Assembly (NCBI RefSeq): GCF_001413955.1
Contig: NZ_LCTZ01000002.1
Location: 3,396,501-3,460,500, forward strand
DNA: 64,000 nt
From: Flagellimonas eckloniae
Lineage (GTDB): Bacteria > Bacteroidota > Bacteroidia > Flavobacteriales > Flavobacteriaceae
Direction of reading: 5' to 3'
Shown: positions 45,746 through 54,258 of the stretch, one piece after another
Position numbering within the stretch: the first letter of the stretch is position 1
Layout: the number at the start of each line of letters is the position of its first letter
Translations under genes and position numbers: made by a program
The notes under the pieces: generated by a model
The model's input: the letters and a program-made list of their open reading frames with translations, nothing else
Told to the model about the DNA's origin: nothing
Database searches by the model: none

Positions 45746-46540
45746 ATGAAGATAGCAATCATAGGAGCAGGAAATTTGGGATTGGCAATAGCCAAAGGCG
45801 TCTTACATAGCAATGGAGCCACCACCATGTACCTGACCAAAAGGAATACGTCTGAAATCAAAGATTTTGAAAAGTATGGCAACGTTACCGTAACTACGGA
45901 CAATCGTGAAGCGGTGCAAAAGTCGGATACACTAATTTTTGCAGTGCAACCAGGTCATTTCGCTTCGATTTTGGAACAAGTAAAGGACTTATTGACAGAA
46001 AATCATGTGATTATCAGTGCCATAACCGGTTTTAGCATTTCGAAAATTGAAGATATTATCGGTCACGACAAATACATTATCCGAAGTATGCCCAATACGG
46101 CCATTTCCGTTGGGAATTCAATGACCTGTATGTGTAGCAATGAACTGGGTAAAAAACGGGTTGATCTGGCCAAGGCCATTTTTAATCGAATGGGGCACAC
46201 TATGGAAATTCCTGAAGAACAAATGCAAGCAGCCACTGTAATTTGTGCCAGTGGTATCGCTTTTTGGATGCGCCTGATTCGTGCCACCACGCAAGGAGCC
46301 ATCCAACTGGGTTTTGATGCCAAGGAAGCCCAAGAGTTGGCCATGCACACCTGCAATGGCGCCGCAAGCTTACTTATTGATTCCGGTAGCCATCCTGAAG
46401 AAGAAATAGATCGTGTTACAACACCAAAGGGCTGTACCATTGAAGGATTGAATGAAATGGAACATCAAGGACTGAGTTCTTCCTTGATTCAGGGAATTGT
46501 CGCTTCGTTTGAAAAGATAAGTGCGATTCGAAAAGGATAA
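45746..46540 (+). CDS. proC: Pyrroline-5-carboxylate reductase
   Basis: A 264-residue NAD(P)H-dependent reductase for the last step of proline synthesis. The Rossmann motif is IAIIGAGNLGLAIAKG at the N-terminus. The C-terminal signature DRVTTPKGCTIEGLNEME (about residues 222-239) matches the family consensus. It lies 48 bp after argC and 9 bp before argD. With proA and proB further on, the operon carries the whole glutamate-to-proline route among the arginine genes. Confidence 0.94.
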   Translation: MKIAIIGAGNLGLAIAKGVLHSNGATTMYLTKRNTSEIKDFEKYGNVTVTTDNREAVQKSDTLIFAVQPGHFASILEQVKDLLTENHVIISAITGFSISKIEDIIGHDKYIIRSMPNTAISVGNSMTCMCSNELGKKRVDLAKAIFNRMGHTMEIPEEQMQAATVICASGIAFWMRLIRATTQGAIQLGFDAKEAQELAMHTCNGAASLLIDSGSHPEEEIDRVTTPKGCTIEGLNEMEHQGLSSSLIQGIVASFEKISAIRKG

Positions 46541-46549
46541 AAAACAATT

Positions 46550-47677
46550 ATGAAACTATTTGATGTGTATCCATTATACGACGTAACTCCGGTCTCTGCC
46601 AAGGGCATAGAGGTTTTGGATGATAAAGGTGAAAAATACCTCGATTTTTATGGGGGCCATGCCGTTATTTCCATTGGTCATTCGCACCCACATTATGTAA
46701 ATCGACTTAAAAATCAGTTGGAGCAAATTGGATTTTACAGCAACTCCGTTCAAAATCCATTGCAGCACCAATTGGCTGAAAAACTGGGAACGCTTTCCAA
46801 TTGTCCCGATTATAATCTTTTTCTCTGTAATTCCGGAGCCGAAGCCAATGAAAATGCCCTGAAGATGGCATCTTTTCATACGGGAAAATCTAAAGTTATA
46901 GCATTCAGCAACGGATTTCATGGGCGTACATCCGCCGCGGTGGCTACTACCGACAATCCAAAGATAAATGCCCCCATCAACAAGCAACAGGAGGTAAACT
47001 TTTTGCCCTTAAACGATTTTGAAGCTTTTGAAAAAACCATCAATTCAGATGACTATTGCGCTGTTATTTTAGAGAGCATTCAAGGAGTTGGTGGTTTGGA
47101 TGAACCCACCACCGAATTTTACCAATTTGTTGCTGAAAAATGCAAATTGAACAAGGTAGTATTGATTGCGGATGAGGTGCAATGCGGTTTTGGTAGAAGT
47201 GGTAAATTCTTCGCTTTTCAGCACCATGGTATTCAACCGGATATCATTTCAATTGCAAAAGGAATGGGGAATGGTTTTCCAGTAGGCGGAATTTTAATCC
47301 ACGAATCCATAAAGGCGTCTTTTGGACTTTTGGGTACCACCTTTGGAGGCAATCATTTGGCTTGTGTGGCCACCTTGGCTGTTTTGGAGGTTATGGAAGC
47401 GGAAAATCTAATTCAAAATGCAGATGAACTTGGTGTTTATTTCAAAGCAAAAGCAGCTGAGATTCCACAAGTGAAAAAAATTAAGGGAAGAGGTTTAATG
47501 CTGGGATTGGAATTTGATTTTGAAGTTGCCGAATTGCGAAAAAAAATGATTTTCAACCAGAAATTGTTTACAGGCGGTGCAAAGGATAAATATGTCCTTC
47601 GGATTTTACCTGCCTTGAACATTACGAAAGATCATATTGATCTATTTTTTGAAGCACTAAAAGCAGAATTGGGATGA
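46550..47677 (+). CDS. argD: N-acylornithine aminotransferase
   Basis: A 375-residue class-III PLP aminotransferase that converts N-acylglutamate semialdehyde to N-acylornithine. The cofactor segment is LIADEVQCGFGRSGKFFAFQ, and the PLP-binding Lys is in ISIAKGMGNGFPVGG. The N-terminal GGHAVISIGHSHPHYVNRL is typical of ArgD/AstC. It overlaps proA by four bases. Succinylornithine is an equally fitting substrate, given the adjoining carbamoyltransferase. Confidence 0.93.
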   Translation: MKLFDVYPLYDVTPVSAKGIEVLDDKGEKYLDFYGGHAVISIGHSHPHYVNRLKNQLEQIGFYSNSVQNPLQHQLAEKLGTLSNCPDYNLFLCNSGAEANENALKMASFHTGKSKVIAFSNGFHGRTSAAVATTDNPKINAPINKQQEVNFLPLNDFEAFEKTINSDDYCAVILESIQGVGGLDEPTTEFYQFVAEKCKLNKVVLIADEVQCGFGRSGKFFAFQHHGIQPDIISIAKGMGNGFPVGGILIHESIKASFGLLGTTFGGNHLACVATLAVLEVMEAENLIQNADELGVYFKAKAAEIPQVKKIKGRGLMLGLEFDFEVAELRKKMIFNQKLFTGGAKDKYVLRILPALNITKDHIDLFFEALKAELG

Positions 47678-48870
47678 GTTTGATATTATCAACAGAAAAA
47701 AGAAATGCGGTTCTAGCTACCATGTCACAATTGGTAAAGTTGGAACAATCCAAAATTCTAGATGCTAATCAAAAAGATTTGGAAGCATACAAGGGAGAGG
47801 ATTTGGCCATGCGAGATCGCCTAAAAGTTGATGTTTCCAAAATTGAGGGAATGATACTTTCCTTAAATCAGCTTGAAACGGAGCAAGACCCTTTAGGTAT
47901 TGAGCGATTTCAATTTACCCATGACAATGGCATCAAGGTCAGTAATAAAACGGCACCTTTTGGTACGATTCTGATTATTTATGAATCTAGACCCGATGTG
48001 ACCATCGAAGCAGCCGGAATCGCATTCAAATCAGGAAATAAGATTCTATTAAAAGGCGGGAAAGAATCCTTGAACAGTAATCTCATATTGGTTGATTTGT
48101 GGCATCAAGCTCTGGAAACTCATGACTGCTCAAAGGATTGGGTAAGCTATTTACAATTTGACCGAGCGCAGACCCAAAGTTTTTTGGAAAACCCGACCCA
48201 AAAAATTGATTTGATAGTTCCCAGAGGTGGTGAAAAACTAATTGCATTTGTAAAACAACATGCTATCTGCCCGGTAATTGTAAGTGGTAGAGGGAATAAC
48301 TTTGTGTACGTGGATGCCGAAGCCGATTTGGAAATGGCTTTGGATATCATCAACAACGCGAAAACAACAAAAATATCTGCTTGCAACGCCTTGGACAAGG
48401 TGTTGATTGCTGCCGATTTGCCAAGAAAACAGCAATTTCTTAAACATTTGATTCAAGAACTTCAAAAAAGTAAGGTTGAAATTCTTACGGATACATCGCT
48501 TTCCAGTTTGGGGGAAACCTCTGAAATTAGGGATGAATCGGTTTGGTATGAAGAGTTTTTGGATTATAAAATTGTTCTTGGACAGGTTACTGATCTGACC
48601 GAGGCCATAACTAAAATAAACAAGTACAGTGGAGGACATTCGGCTGCAATAATCACCTCAAATGATGAAAAGGCATCAACCTTTATGCAATCGGTGGATT
48701 CTGCGGCAGTGTATCATAATGCTTCCACCCGATTTACAGATGGAGGTCAATTTGGGCTTGGTGGTGAGCTCGCCATAAGTACGGACAAATTACACCAGAG
48801 AGGACCTATTGGGTTGCAGCATTTGGTGAGCAATAAATGGTACGTAATGGGTAATGGCCAAACTAGATGA
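47674..48870 (+). CDS. proA: Glutamate-5-semialdehyde dehydrogenase
   Basis: A 398-residue NADPH-dependent enzyme that reduces gamma-glutamyl phosphate to glutamate semialdehyde in proline synthesis. Motifs include PFGTILIIYESRPDVTIEAA (about residues 95-114), the catalytic-Cys segment TTKISACNALDKVLI and the late ASTRFTDGGQFGLGGE. The length is slightly short of E. coli ProA but complete. It precedes proB, the reverse of the usual proBA order. Its stop lies one base before the chosen proB start. Confidence 0.94.
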   Translation: MSLILSTEKRNAVLATMSQLVKLEQSKILDANQKDLEAYKGEDLAMRDRLKVDVSKIEGMILSLNQLETEQDPLGIERFQFTHDNGIKVSNKTAPFGTILIIYESRPDVTIEAAGIAFKSGNKILLKGGKESLNSNLILVDLWHQALETHDCSKDWVSYLQFDRAQTQSFLENPTQKIDLIVPRGGEKLIAFVKQHAICPVIVSGRGNNFVYVDAEADLEMALDIINNAKTTKISACNALDKVLIAADLPRKQQFLKHLIQELQKSKVEILTDTSLSSLGETSEIRDESVWYEEFLDYKIVLGQVTDLTEAITKINKYSGGHSAAIITSNDEKASTFMQSVDSAAVYHNASTRFTDGGQFGLGGELAISTDKLHQRGPIGLQHLVSNKWYVMGNGQTR

Positions 48871-48871
48871 T

Positions 48872-49633
48872 ATGAAAAAGAAACGAATATTATTAAAAAT
48901 AGGCTCCAATACCCTTACCAAGGAAACCAACCATATTTCAAGAGGTAAGGTTGAGGATATCGGTAGGCAGATTGCACATTTGTCTTCGGAATATGAATTT
49001 ATCATTGTTAGCTCGGGGGCCATTGCCGCTGCCAAACAGTTTGTAAAACTGGAACATCCCGGTCCAGAAATCAATGTGAAACAAGCACTGGCCGCAATTG
49101 GACAACCTCACCTTATGCGCATTTTCCAGGAAAATTTTAGGGAGTTGGGCTTACTTACGTCCCAATGTTTGTTGTCGTATTCCGATTTTGAGAATTCCGA
49201 CGCCAAAGCGAATATCAAGAATACCATCAATGTGCTTGTGGCGAATGATTTCATTCCCATAATCAATGAAAATGATACGGTGGCCACCGATGAAATCCAG
49301 TTTGGTGATAACGATAAGTTAGCGGCTTTGACCGCAGCCCTTTTAGAGGTTGATTTGCTTTTGATCGCTACCAATACCAATGGAATCTATACCAAGGAAT
49401 CATTGCTTAAAAATCAACCTGAGACGATTGACTCTGTAGATGATTTAAAAAATCTATCCAGTGAAATAAACAATGGCAAATCCTCGCATGGAACGGGTGG
49501 AATGCAATCAAAAATAGAGGCGGCCACCATTGCCAAGGCGGCAGGTATTGAGACCTGGATTGTAAATGGATTAAAGGAAAACTTTATTCAGGATGCCCTG
49601 CAAAATTCCGTAAACTACACCAAAATCAAATGA
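48872..49633 (+). CDS. proB: Glutamate 5-kinase
   Basis: A 253-residue amino-acid kinase that phosphorylates glutamate for proline synthesis. It opens KKKRILLKIGSNTLTKE, with the ATP loop near SSGAIAAA and the substrate segment in INENDTVATDEIQFGDNDKL. It lacks the C-terminal PUA domain of E. coli ProB. The ATG at 48872 puts the kinase domain at the usual distance; an upstream ATG at 48854 would add six residues and overlap proA. It overlaps argF' by four bases. Feedback inhibition by proline is typical of the family but cannot be judged here. Confidence 0.92.
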   Translation: MKKKRILLKIGSNTLTKETNHISRGKVEDIGRQIAHLSSEYEFIIVSSGAIAAAKQFVKLEHPGPEINVKQALAAIGQPHLMRIFQENFRELGLLTSQCLLSYSDFENSDAKANIKNTINVLVANDFIPIINENDTVATDEIQFGDNDKLAALTAALLEVDLLLIATNTNGIYTKESLLKNQPETIDSVDDLKNLSSEINNGKSSHGTGGMQSKIEAATIAKAAGIETWIVNGLKENFIQDALQNSVNYTKIK

Positions 49634-50574
49634 TGAAACACTACCTCTCCATACACGATGCCGATGATTTGACCCAATGGGTAGATGAGGCAATAGCCTT
49701 GAAGAAAGAACCAAAAAAATACAAATCCTTAGGCGCAGACAAAACCATATGTTTGTTGTTCTTCAATAACTCCCTTAGGACCCGTTTAAGTACCCAAAAG
49801 GCAGCCATGAATTTGGGAATGGATGTTATGGTCATGAATTTCGGGAACGAAGGCTGGGCCTTGGAATATGGTGATGGAACCATTATGGGTGAGGGAAAAT
49901 CGGAACATATCAAGGAAGCGGCACAGGTGGTTTCCCAATATTGCGATATTGTGGCCATCAGGGCATTCGCCAAATTGCAAGACAAAATAAAGGATGAAGC
50001 CGAGGAAGTACTGGAGGGATTTACCCAATATGCATCCATACCCGTTGTGAATATGGAAAGTTCTGTTGCACACCCACTTCAGGCTCTTGCAGATGCCATC
50101 ACATTGGAAGAAAACAATGCTAAACCAAAACCAAAGGTTGTGCTGTCTTGGGCACCACATCCCAAGGCTTTACCGCATGCTGTTGCCAATTCCTTTGTAA
50201 AAATGATGAAGCTCCAGAATGCGGAATTTGTCATTACCCACCCAGAAGGTTATGAGCTTGATTCAAGGATTACGGAAGGATGCAGGATTGAACACAATCA
50301 GAAAAAAGCATTGGAAAATGCCGATTTTGTTTATGTGAAAAACTGGAGCAGTTATTCCGATTATGGGGAAGTGATACATCAAAATACGGATTGGATGATG
50401 ACAGCAGAAAAATTGGATAAGGCCAAGTTTATGCATTGTCTGCCCGTACGAAGAAATATGGTGGTGGAAGATGCCGTTCTGGATGGAAACCAGTCCTTGG
50501 TGATAGAACAAGCCAATAACAGGACGTTTTCGGCGCAAATTGTATTGAAAAAAATATTGGAGACTATTAAATAA
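49630..50574 (+). CDS. argF': N-acylornithine carbamoyltransferase, predicted N-succinylornithine type
   Basis: A 314-residue transcarbamylase. The carbamoyl-phosphate site is NNSLRTRLSTQKAA, and HCLPVRRNMVVEDAVLD near the C-terminus is typical of the Bacteroidota enzymes rather than normal ArgF. In GEGKSEHIKE the residue before EH is Ser91. At this site Xanthomonas N-acetylornithine enzymes have Glu92 and Bacteroides fragilis N-succinylornithine enzyme has Pro90; Glu-to-Ser at this position is reported to convert the former into the latter. A succinylated pathway is therefore predicted. It overlaps proB by four bases, and 49 bp with a REP-like element separate it from argB. Confidence 0.9.
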   Translation: MMKHYLSIHDADDLTQWVDEAIALKKEPKKYKSLGADKTICLLFFNNSLRTRLSTQKAAMNLGMDVMVMNFGNEGWALEYGDGTIMGEGKSEHIKEAAQVVSQYCDIVAIRAFAKLQDKIKDEAEEVLEGFTQYASIPVVNMESSVAHPLQALADAITLEENNAKPKPKVVLSWAPHPKALPHAVANSFVKMMKLQNAEFVITHPEGYELDSRITEGCRIEHNQKKALENADFVYVKNWSSYSDYGEVIHQNTDWMMTAEKLDKAKFMHCLPVRRNMVVEDAVLDGNQSLVIEQANNRTFSAQIVLKKILETIK

Positions 50575-50576
50575 TT

Positions 50577-50612
50577 ATGTCATATCGAACGTAGGTGAGA
50601 TATCTCATCCAT
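50577..50612. repeat. REP-like element between argF' and argB
   Basis: The stretch with TATCGAACGTAGGTGAGATA followed by TCTCATC resembles another scattered flavobacterial intergenic repeat. The inner GAGATATCTC is a perfect palindrome. It differs from the one between argC and proC. Confidence 0.5.
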
Positions 50613-50623
50613 GCAGATTCGAA

Positions 50624-51418
50624 ATGATCACACACAAAATGAAACAGAGATTATCCATAGTAAAAATTGGAGGAAACATCATTGAGGATGAACAGCAGCT
50701 TTCCCATGTGCTGGAATTATTCTCAAAGGTGGAAGGGCATAAACTATTGGTGCATGGAGGTGGAAAAAAGGCAACTGAAATAGGCAATAAACTGGGTATT
50801 GAAGCCAAGATGACCAATGGCCGAAGAATTACGGATGCTGAAAGTCTAGATGTGGCTATAATGGTTTATGGCGGATTGGTGAACAAAAATATTGTTGCCC
50901 AACTTCAATCCTTTGATTGCAACGCAATTGGAATGAGCGGAGCCGATGGCAATTCCATAAAAGCACACAAGAGACCTGTAAAAGAGGTTGATTTTGGTTT
51001 TGTTGGTGATGTTGAAGCTGTAAACGCAAAAAATATTTCAAACCTGCTAAATGCCCATTTCACTCCAGTTTTTTGTGCCTTGACCCATGATGGAAAAGGA
51101 CAGTTGTTCAATACCAATGCAGATACGATTGCTGCTGAATTGGCCATTGGCATGTCAACCGAATTTGAAACGACCCTCTATTATTGTTTTGAAAAGAAAG
51201 GAGTCTTGCGTAGTGTAGCAGATGAAAACTCGGTTATTGCACATATCGATTCTAAAAAATATAATCAACTTTTACAGCAAGGCATTATTGCTGACGGAAT
51301 GCTTCCGAAAATGCACAATTGCTACCATGCGCTCAACAACAATGTAAAACAAGTATGTATTGGAGACAGTACTATGCTTGAAAATTCATCCTCAAATTTT
51401 ACCACCCTGACACTATGA
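50624..51418 (+). CDS. argB: N-acylglutamate kinase
   Basis: A 264-residue amino-acid kinase that phosphorylates N-acylglutamate. The first glycine loop is IVKIGGNIIEDEQQL, the second is LVHGGGKKATEIGNKLG, and TNGRRITDAESLDVA follows. The late LQQGIIADGMLPKMHNCYHA is the family's effector-side segment. An in-frame ATG at 50639 is an alternative start that would shorten it by five residues. The N-terminal helix typical of arginine-inhibited hexameric enzymes is absent, so regulation by arginine may lie elsewhere. It overlaps argE by four bases. Confidence 0.93.
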   Translation: MITHKMKQRLSIVKIGGNIIEDEQQLSHVLELFSKVEGHKLLVHGGGKKATEIGNKLGIEAKMTNGRRITDAESLDVAIMVYGGLVNKNIVAQLQSFDCNAIGMSGADGNSIKAHKRPVKEVDFGFVGDVEAVNAKNISNLLNAHFTPVFCALTHDGKGQLFNTNADTIAAELAIGMSTEFETTLYYCFEKKGVLRSVADENSVIAHIDSKKYNQLLQQGIIADGMLPKMHNCYHALNNNVKQVCIGDSTMLENSSSNFTTLTL

Positions 51419-52488
51419 CAATACATCAAGATATATTGACCCAAAAAGCGATTGAACTACTGCAACAATTGATTGCTATTCCATCATTTTCAGGGGAAGA
51501 GGATAAAACCGGAGATGCTATCCAAAAATGGCTAAACGATTTTGACGTTAAAACGGAAAGACAATACAACAACGTATATGCTTTCAACAAACATTTTGAT
51601 GAAAACAAGCCTACACTGCTGTTGAATTCCCATCATGATACGGTAAAACCAAATTCGGCCTATACCAAAGATCCCTTTAATCCACATATTGAAGATGGTA
51701 AGTTATATGGCTTGGGCAGCAACGATGCAGGAGGCTGTTTGGTTTCCCTTTTGGCAACTTTTGTCCATTTTTACGAGCGAGAAAACCTAAACCACAATAT
51801 TATTATGGCCGCTACCGCCGAAGAAGAAGACGCCGGAGAAAAAAGTATACGGGCACTCTTGCCCATTCTCCCTAATATTGATGTGGCCATTGTGGGTGAG
51901 CCCACGTTATTGGATTTAGCCATTGCAGAAAAAGGCTTGGTGGTTTTTGATGCCGTTGTGGAGGGAACCCCTTCGCATGCCGCGCATCCAAATGATAACA
52001 ACTCCATTTATAATAGTATTGAAGTACTGAACTGGTTTAAAGATTATTCTTTTGAAAAGGTTTCAGATGCTTTGGGTGAGGTAAAATTGACTGTAACCCA
52101 AATCTCTGCTGGAAATCAGCATAATGTGGTTCCCGCACAGGTGGATCTAGTAGTTGATGTTCGGGTGAACGATTGCTATTCCAATCAAGAAATTGCAGAT
52201 ATTTTGCAAAACGAAGCTCCCTGCAAACTAACGCCACGTTCTTTACGGTTAAATTCATCATCCATTGATCCAGACCATGATTTGGTAAAAAGCGGACTGG
52301 CATTGGGTCGAAAAACATACGGTTCCCCAACACTTTCGGATCAGGCGGCATTAAGCTGTCAATCCGTAAAATTGGGTCCAGGTGACAGTACCCGTTCCCA
52401 TTCTGCCAATGAATTTATTCATGTACACGAAATAGAAGAAGGAATTGATTTATATATAAAAATTTTAAAAGGGTTTTTAACGCGTTAA
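51415..52488 (+). CDS. argE: N-acylornithine/acylcitrulline deacylase (M20 family)
   Basis: A 357-residue zinc hydrolase of the M20 family. Metal-site motifs are LLNSHHDTVKP (His), GLGSNDAGG (bridging Asp), ATAEEEDAGE (general base Glu and ligand) and VGEPT; a late His lies in DSTRSHSANEF. In pathways with acylornithine carbamoyltransferase the real substrate is N-acetyl- or N-succinylcitrulline. It overlaps argB by four bases and is followed one base later by the ACT-domain gene. It is cytoplasmic. Confidence 0.92.
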   Translation: MTIHQDILTQKAIELLQQLIAIPSFSGEEDKTGDAIQKWLNDFDVKTERQYNNVYAFNKHFDENKPTLLLNSHHDTVKPNSAYTKDPFNPHIEDGKLYGLGSNDAGGCLVSLLATFVHFYERENLNHNIIMAATAEEEDAGEKSIRALLPILPNIDVAIVGEPTLLDLAIAEKGLVVFDAVVEGTPSHAAHPNDNNSIYNSIEVLNWFKDYSFEKVSDALGEVKLTVTQISAGNQHNVVPAQVDLVVDVRVNDCYSNQEIADILQNEAPCKLTPRSLRLNSSSIDPDHDLVKSGLALGRKTYGSPTLSDQAALSCQSVKLGPGDSTRSHSANEFIHVHEIEEGIDLYIKILKGFLTR

Positions 52489-52489
52489 A

Positions 52490-52888
52490 ATGTCTGGAAA
52501 AACGAACTTATCGGAGCTACTCTCAGAAATGAATCCGCAATTGCATGAAGGCGATTATGTTTTTGTTTCTGTAAGTGATTCATTTTCCATCAATTTGCAT
52601 GATGTGTTGGCAAGTTTTAGGGAACAGGAAGGTGTTACACTTGTGTTGGAAAAGCAAAAGGCAGATCAATTATCCTTGAAGTACGATTATGTTGCTTCGT
52701 GGATAACCCTTAACGTACATTCGTCATTGGAAGCTGTGGGGCTTACCGCTGCTGTTTCCAAAGTACTGGCGGAAAATGAAATTAGCTGTAATGTTGTAGC
52801 GGCTTATTATCATGACCATATTTTTGTGGATAAACAAAATGGTAAAAAAGCAATTGACGTATTAAAACAATTGTCAAAAATGAATTAA
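52490..52888 (+). CDS. ACT-domain protein in the arginine operon
   Basis: A 132-residue protein that resembles the ACT_3/ACT_7-type (DUF2241-related) family. A conserved opening LSELLSEMNPQLHEGDYVFV is followed by an ACT-like fold near residues 60-130 (ASWITLNVHSSLEAVGLTAA, then ISCNVVAAYYHDHIFV). ACT domains bind amino acids and often regulate biosynthetic enzymes. It lies one base after argE and 9 bp before argH, so it is made along with the pathway. A sensor of arginine or proline acting on an operon enzyme is a reasonable guess, since no such domain was seen in the other operon proteins. Confidence 0.82.
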   Translation: MSGKTNLSELLSEMNPQLHEGDYVFVSVSDSFSINLHDVLASFREQEGVTLVLEKQKADQLSLKYDYVASWITLNVHSSLEAVGLTAAVSKVLAENEISCNVVAAYYHDHIFVDKQNGKKAIDVLKQLSKMN

Positions 52889-52897
52889 TATAGACTT

Positions 52898-54184
52898 ATG
52901 AAACTCTGGGACAAAGGCTTCAGCACAGATAAAAAAATAGACCACTTTACCGTTGGCAATGACAGGGAATTGGATTTGCTCTTGGCCAAGTACGATGTTA
53001 TTGCTTCCAAAGCGCATGCCAAAATGTTGGGTAAGGTCGGGTTGATCAGTGCGGACGAATCAAATGTTTTGGTACAGGAGTTGGATGCCATTGCCGAAAC
53101 CATAGCGGCCGGAAATTTTACCATTGAAGACGCTTTTGAGGACATGCACTCTAAAATTGAATTTCTGCTTATTGAAAAGCTGGGCGATACCGGAAAGAAA
53201 ATCCATACGGCCCGATCCCGAAATGATCAGGTGTTAGTGGCCATGCAGCTGTACCTTAAAAATGAGCTTTCAGAAATTAAAAGCGAGGTCAAAACCCTTT
53301 TTGATTTGTTGTTGGATTTAGCCGAAAAACACAAATCTGTTTTGCTCCCCGGTTATACACATCTTCAGATTGCGATGCCCTCCTCGTTTGGTCTCTGGTT
53401 TTCAGCCTATGCCGAAAGTTTGATAGATGATCTTTATTTTGTTGATGCCGCTTATAAAATAGCTGATCAAAATCCGTTGGGAAGTGCTGCAGGCTATGGC
53501 AGTTCTTTCCCTATTGACCGAAGTTTTACCACAAAGGAAATGGGTTTTGAAACCCTAAAATACAATGTGGTGGCTGCCCAAATGGGAAGGGGAAAGGTTG
53601 AAAAGGCTACAGCATTTGGAATTTCGAGTATTGCAGGCACACTTTCTAAATTGGCCATGGATATTTGCCTGTATATGAGCCAGAATTTTGATTTTATCTC
53701 TTTTCCTGATGAATTGACCACGGGCAGTAGCATTATGCCCCACAAAAAAAACCCTGATGTTTTTGAACTGATACGGGGAAAATGCAATAAGATTCAAGCC
53801 GTACCCAATCAGTTGACCTTGATCACCAACAATCTGCCCAGTGGTTATCACCGGGATTTACAATTGGTAAAAGAAGTGATTGTGCCAGCAATTCAAGATA
53901 TAAAGGCTTGTCTGGAGTTAATGCATTTCAGTCTTAAGGAAATCAAGGTAAATACTGAGATTCTGGATGACACCAAATACGATTATCTGTTTAGTGTGGA
54001 TACCTTAAATGAGTTGGTCACCAATGGAATGCCCTTTAGGGATGCCTATAAAAAAATGGGTACGGAAATTGAAGCAGGCACCTTTACGCCCAAACGGGAT
54101 ATTGAACATTCCCATGAAGGCAGTTTAGGGAATTTGTGTTTGGAAGGGATACAAAAGAAAATGAATCGGGGATTGGATTCATAA
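52898..54184 (+). CDS. argH: Argininosuccinate lyase
   Basis: A 428-residue lyase that splits argininosuccinate into arginine and fumarate. The superfamily signature is TTGSSIMPHKKNPDVFELIR (about residues 278-297). HTARSRNDQVLVAMQLYL and PGYTHLQIAMPSSFG give the other two active-site regions. It is a little shorter than E. coli ArgH but complete. It closes the operon, with a unit of inverted repeats following from 54259. Confidence 0.95.
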   Translation: MKLWDKGFSTDKKIDHFTVGNDRELDLLLAKYDVIASKAHAKMLGKVGLISADESNVLVQELDAIAETIAAGNFTIEDAFEDMHSKIEFLLIEKLGDTGKKIHTARSRNDQVLVAMQLYLKNELSEIKSEVKTLFDLLLDLAEKHKSVLLPGYTHLQIAMPSSFGLWFSAYAESLIDDLYFVDAAYKIADQNPLGSAAGYGSSFPIDRSFTTKEMGFETLKYNVVAAQMGRGKVEKATAFGISSIAGTLSKLAMDICLYMSQNFDFISFPDELTTGSSIMPHKKNPDVFELIRGKCNKIQAVPNQLTLITNNLPSGYHRDLQLVKEVIVPAIQDIKACLELMHFSLKEIKVNTEILDDTKYDYLFSVDTLNELVTNGMPFRDAYKKMGTEIEAGTFTPKRDIEHSHEGSLGNLCLEGIQKKMNRGLDS

Positions 54185-54258
54185 AAAATGTACTCCGCAA
54201 AACCATCAGATAATTCCATCAATTAGGAGTGGATTTTTTGGGTGAAATTTCCGAACTT

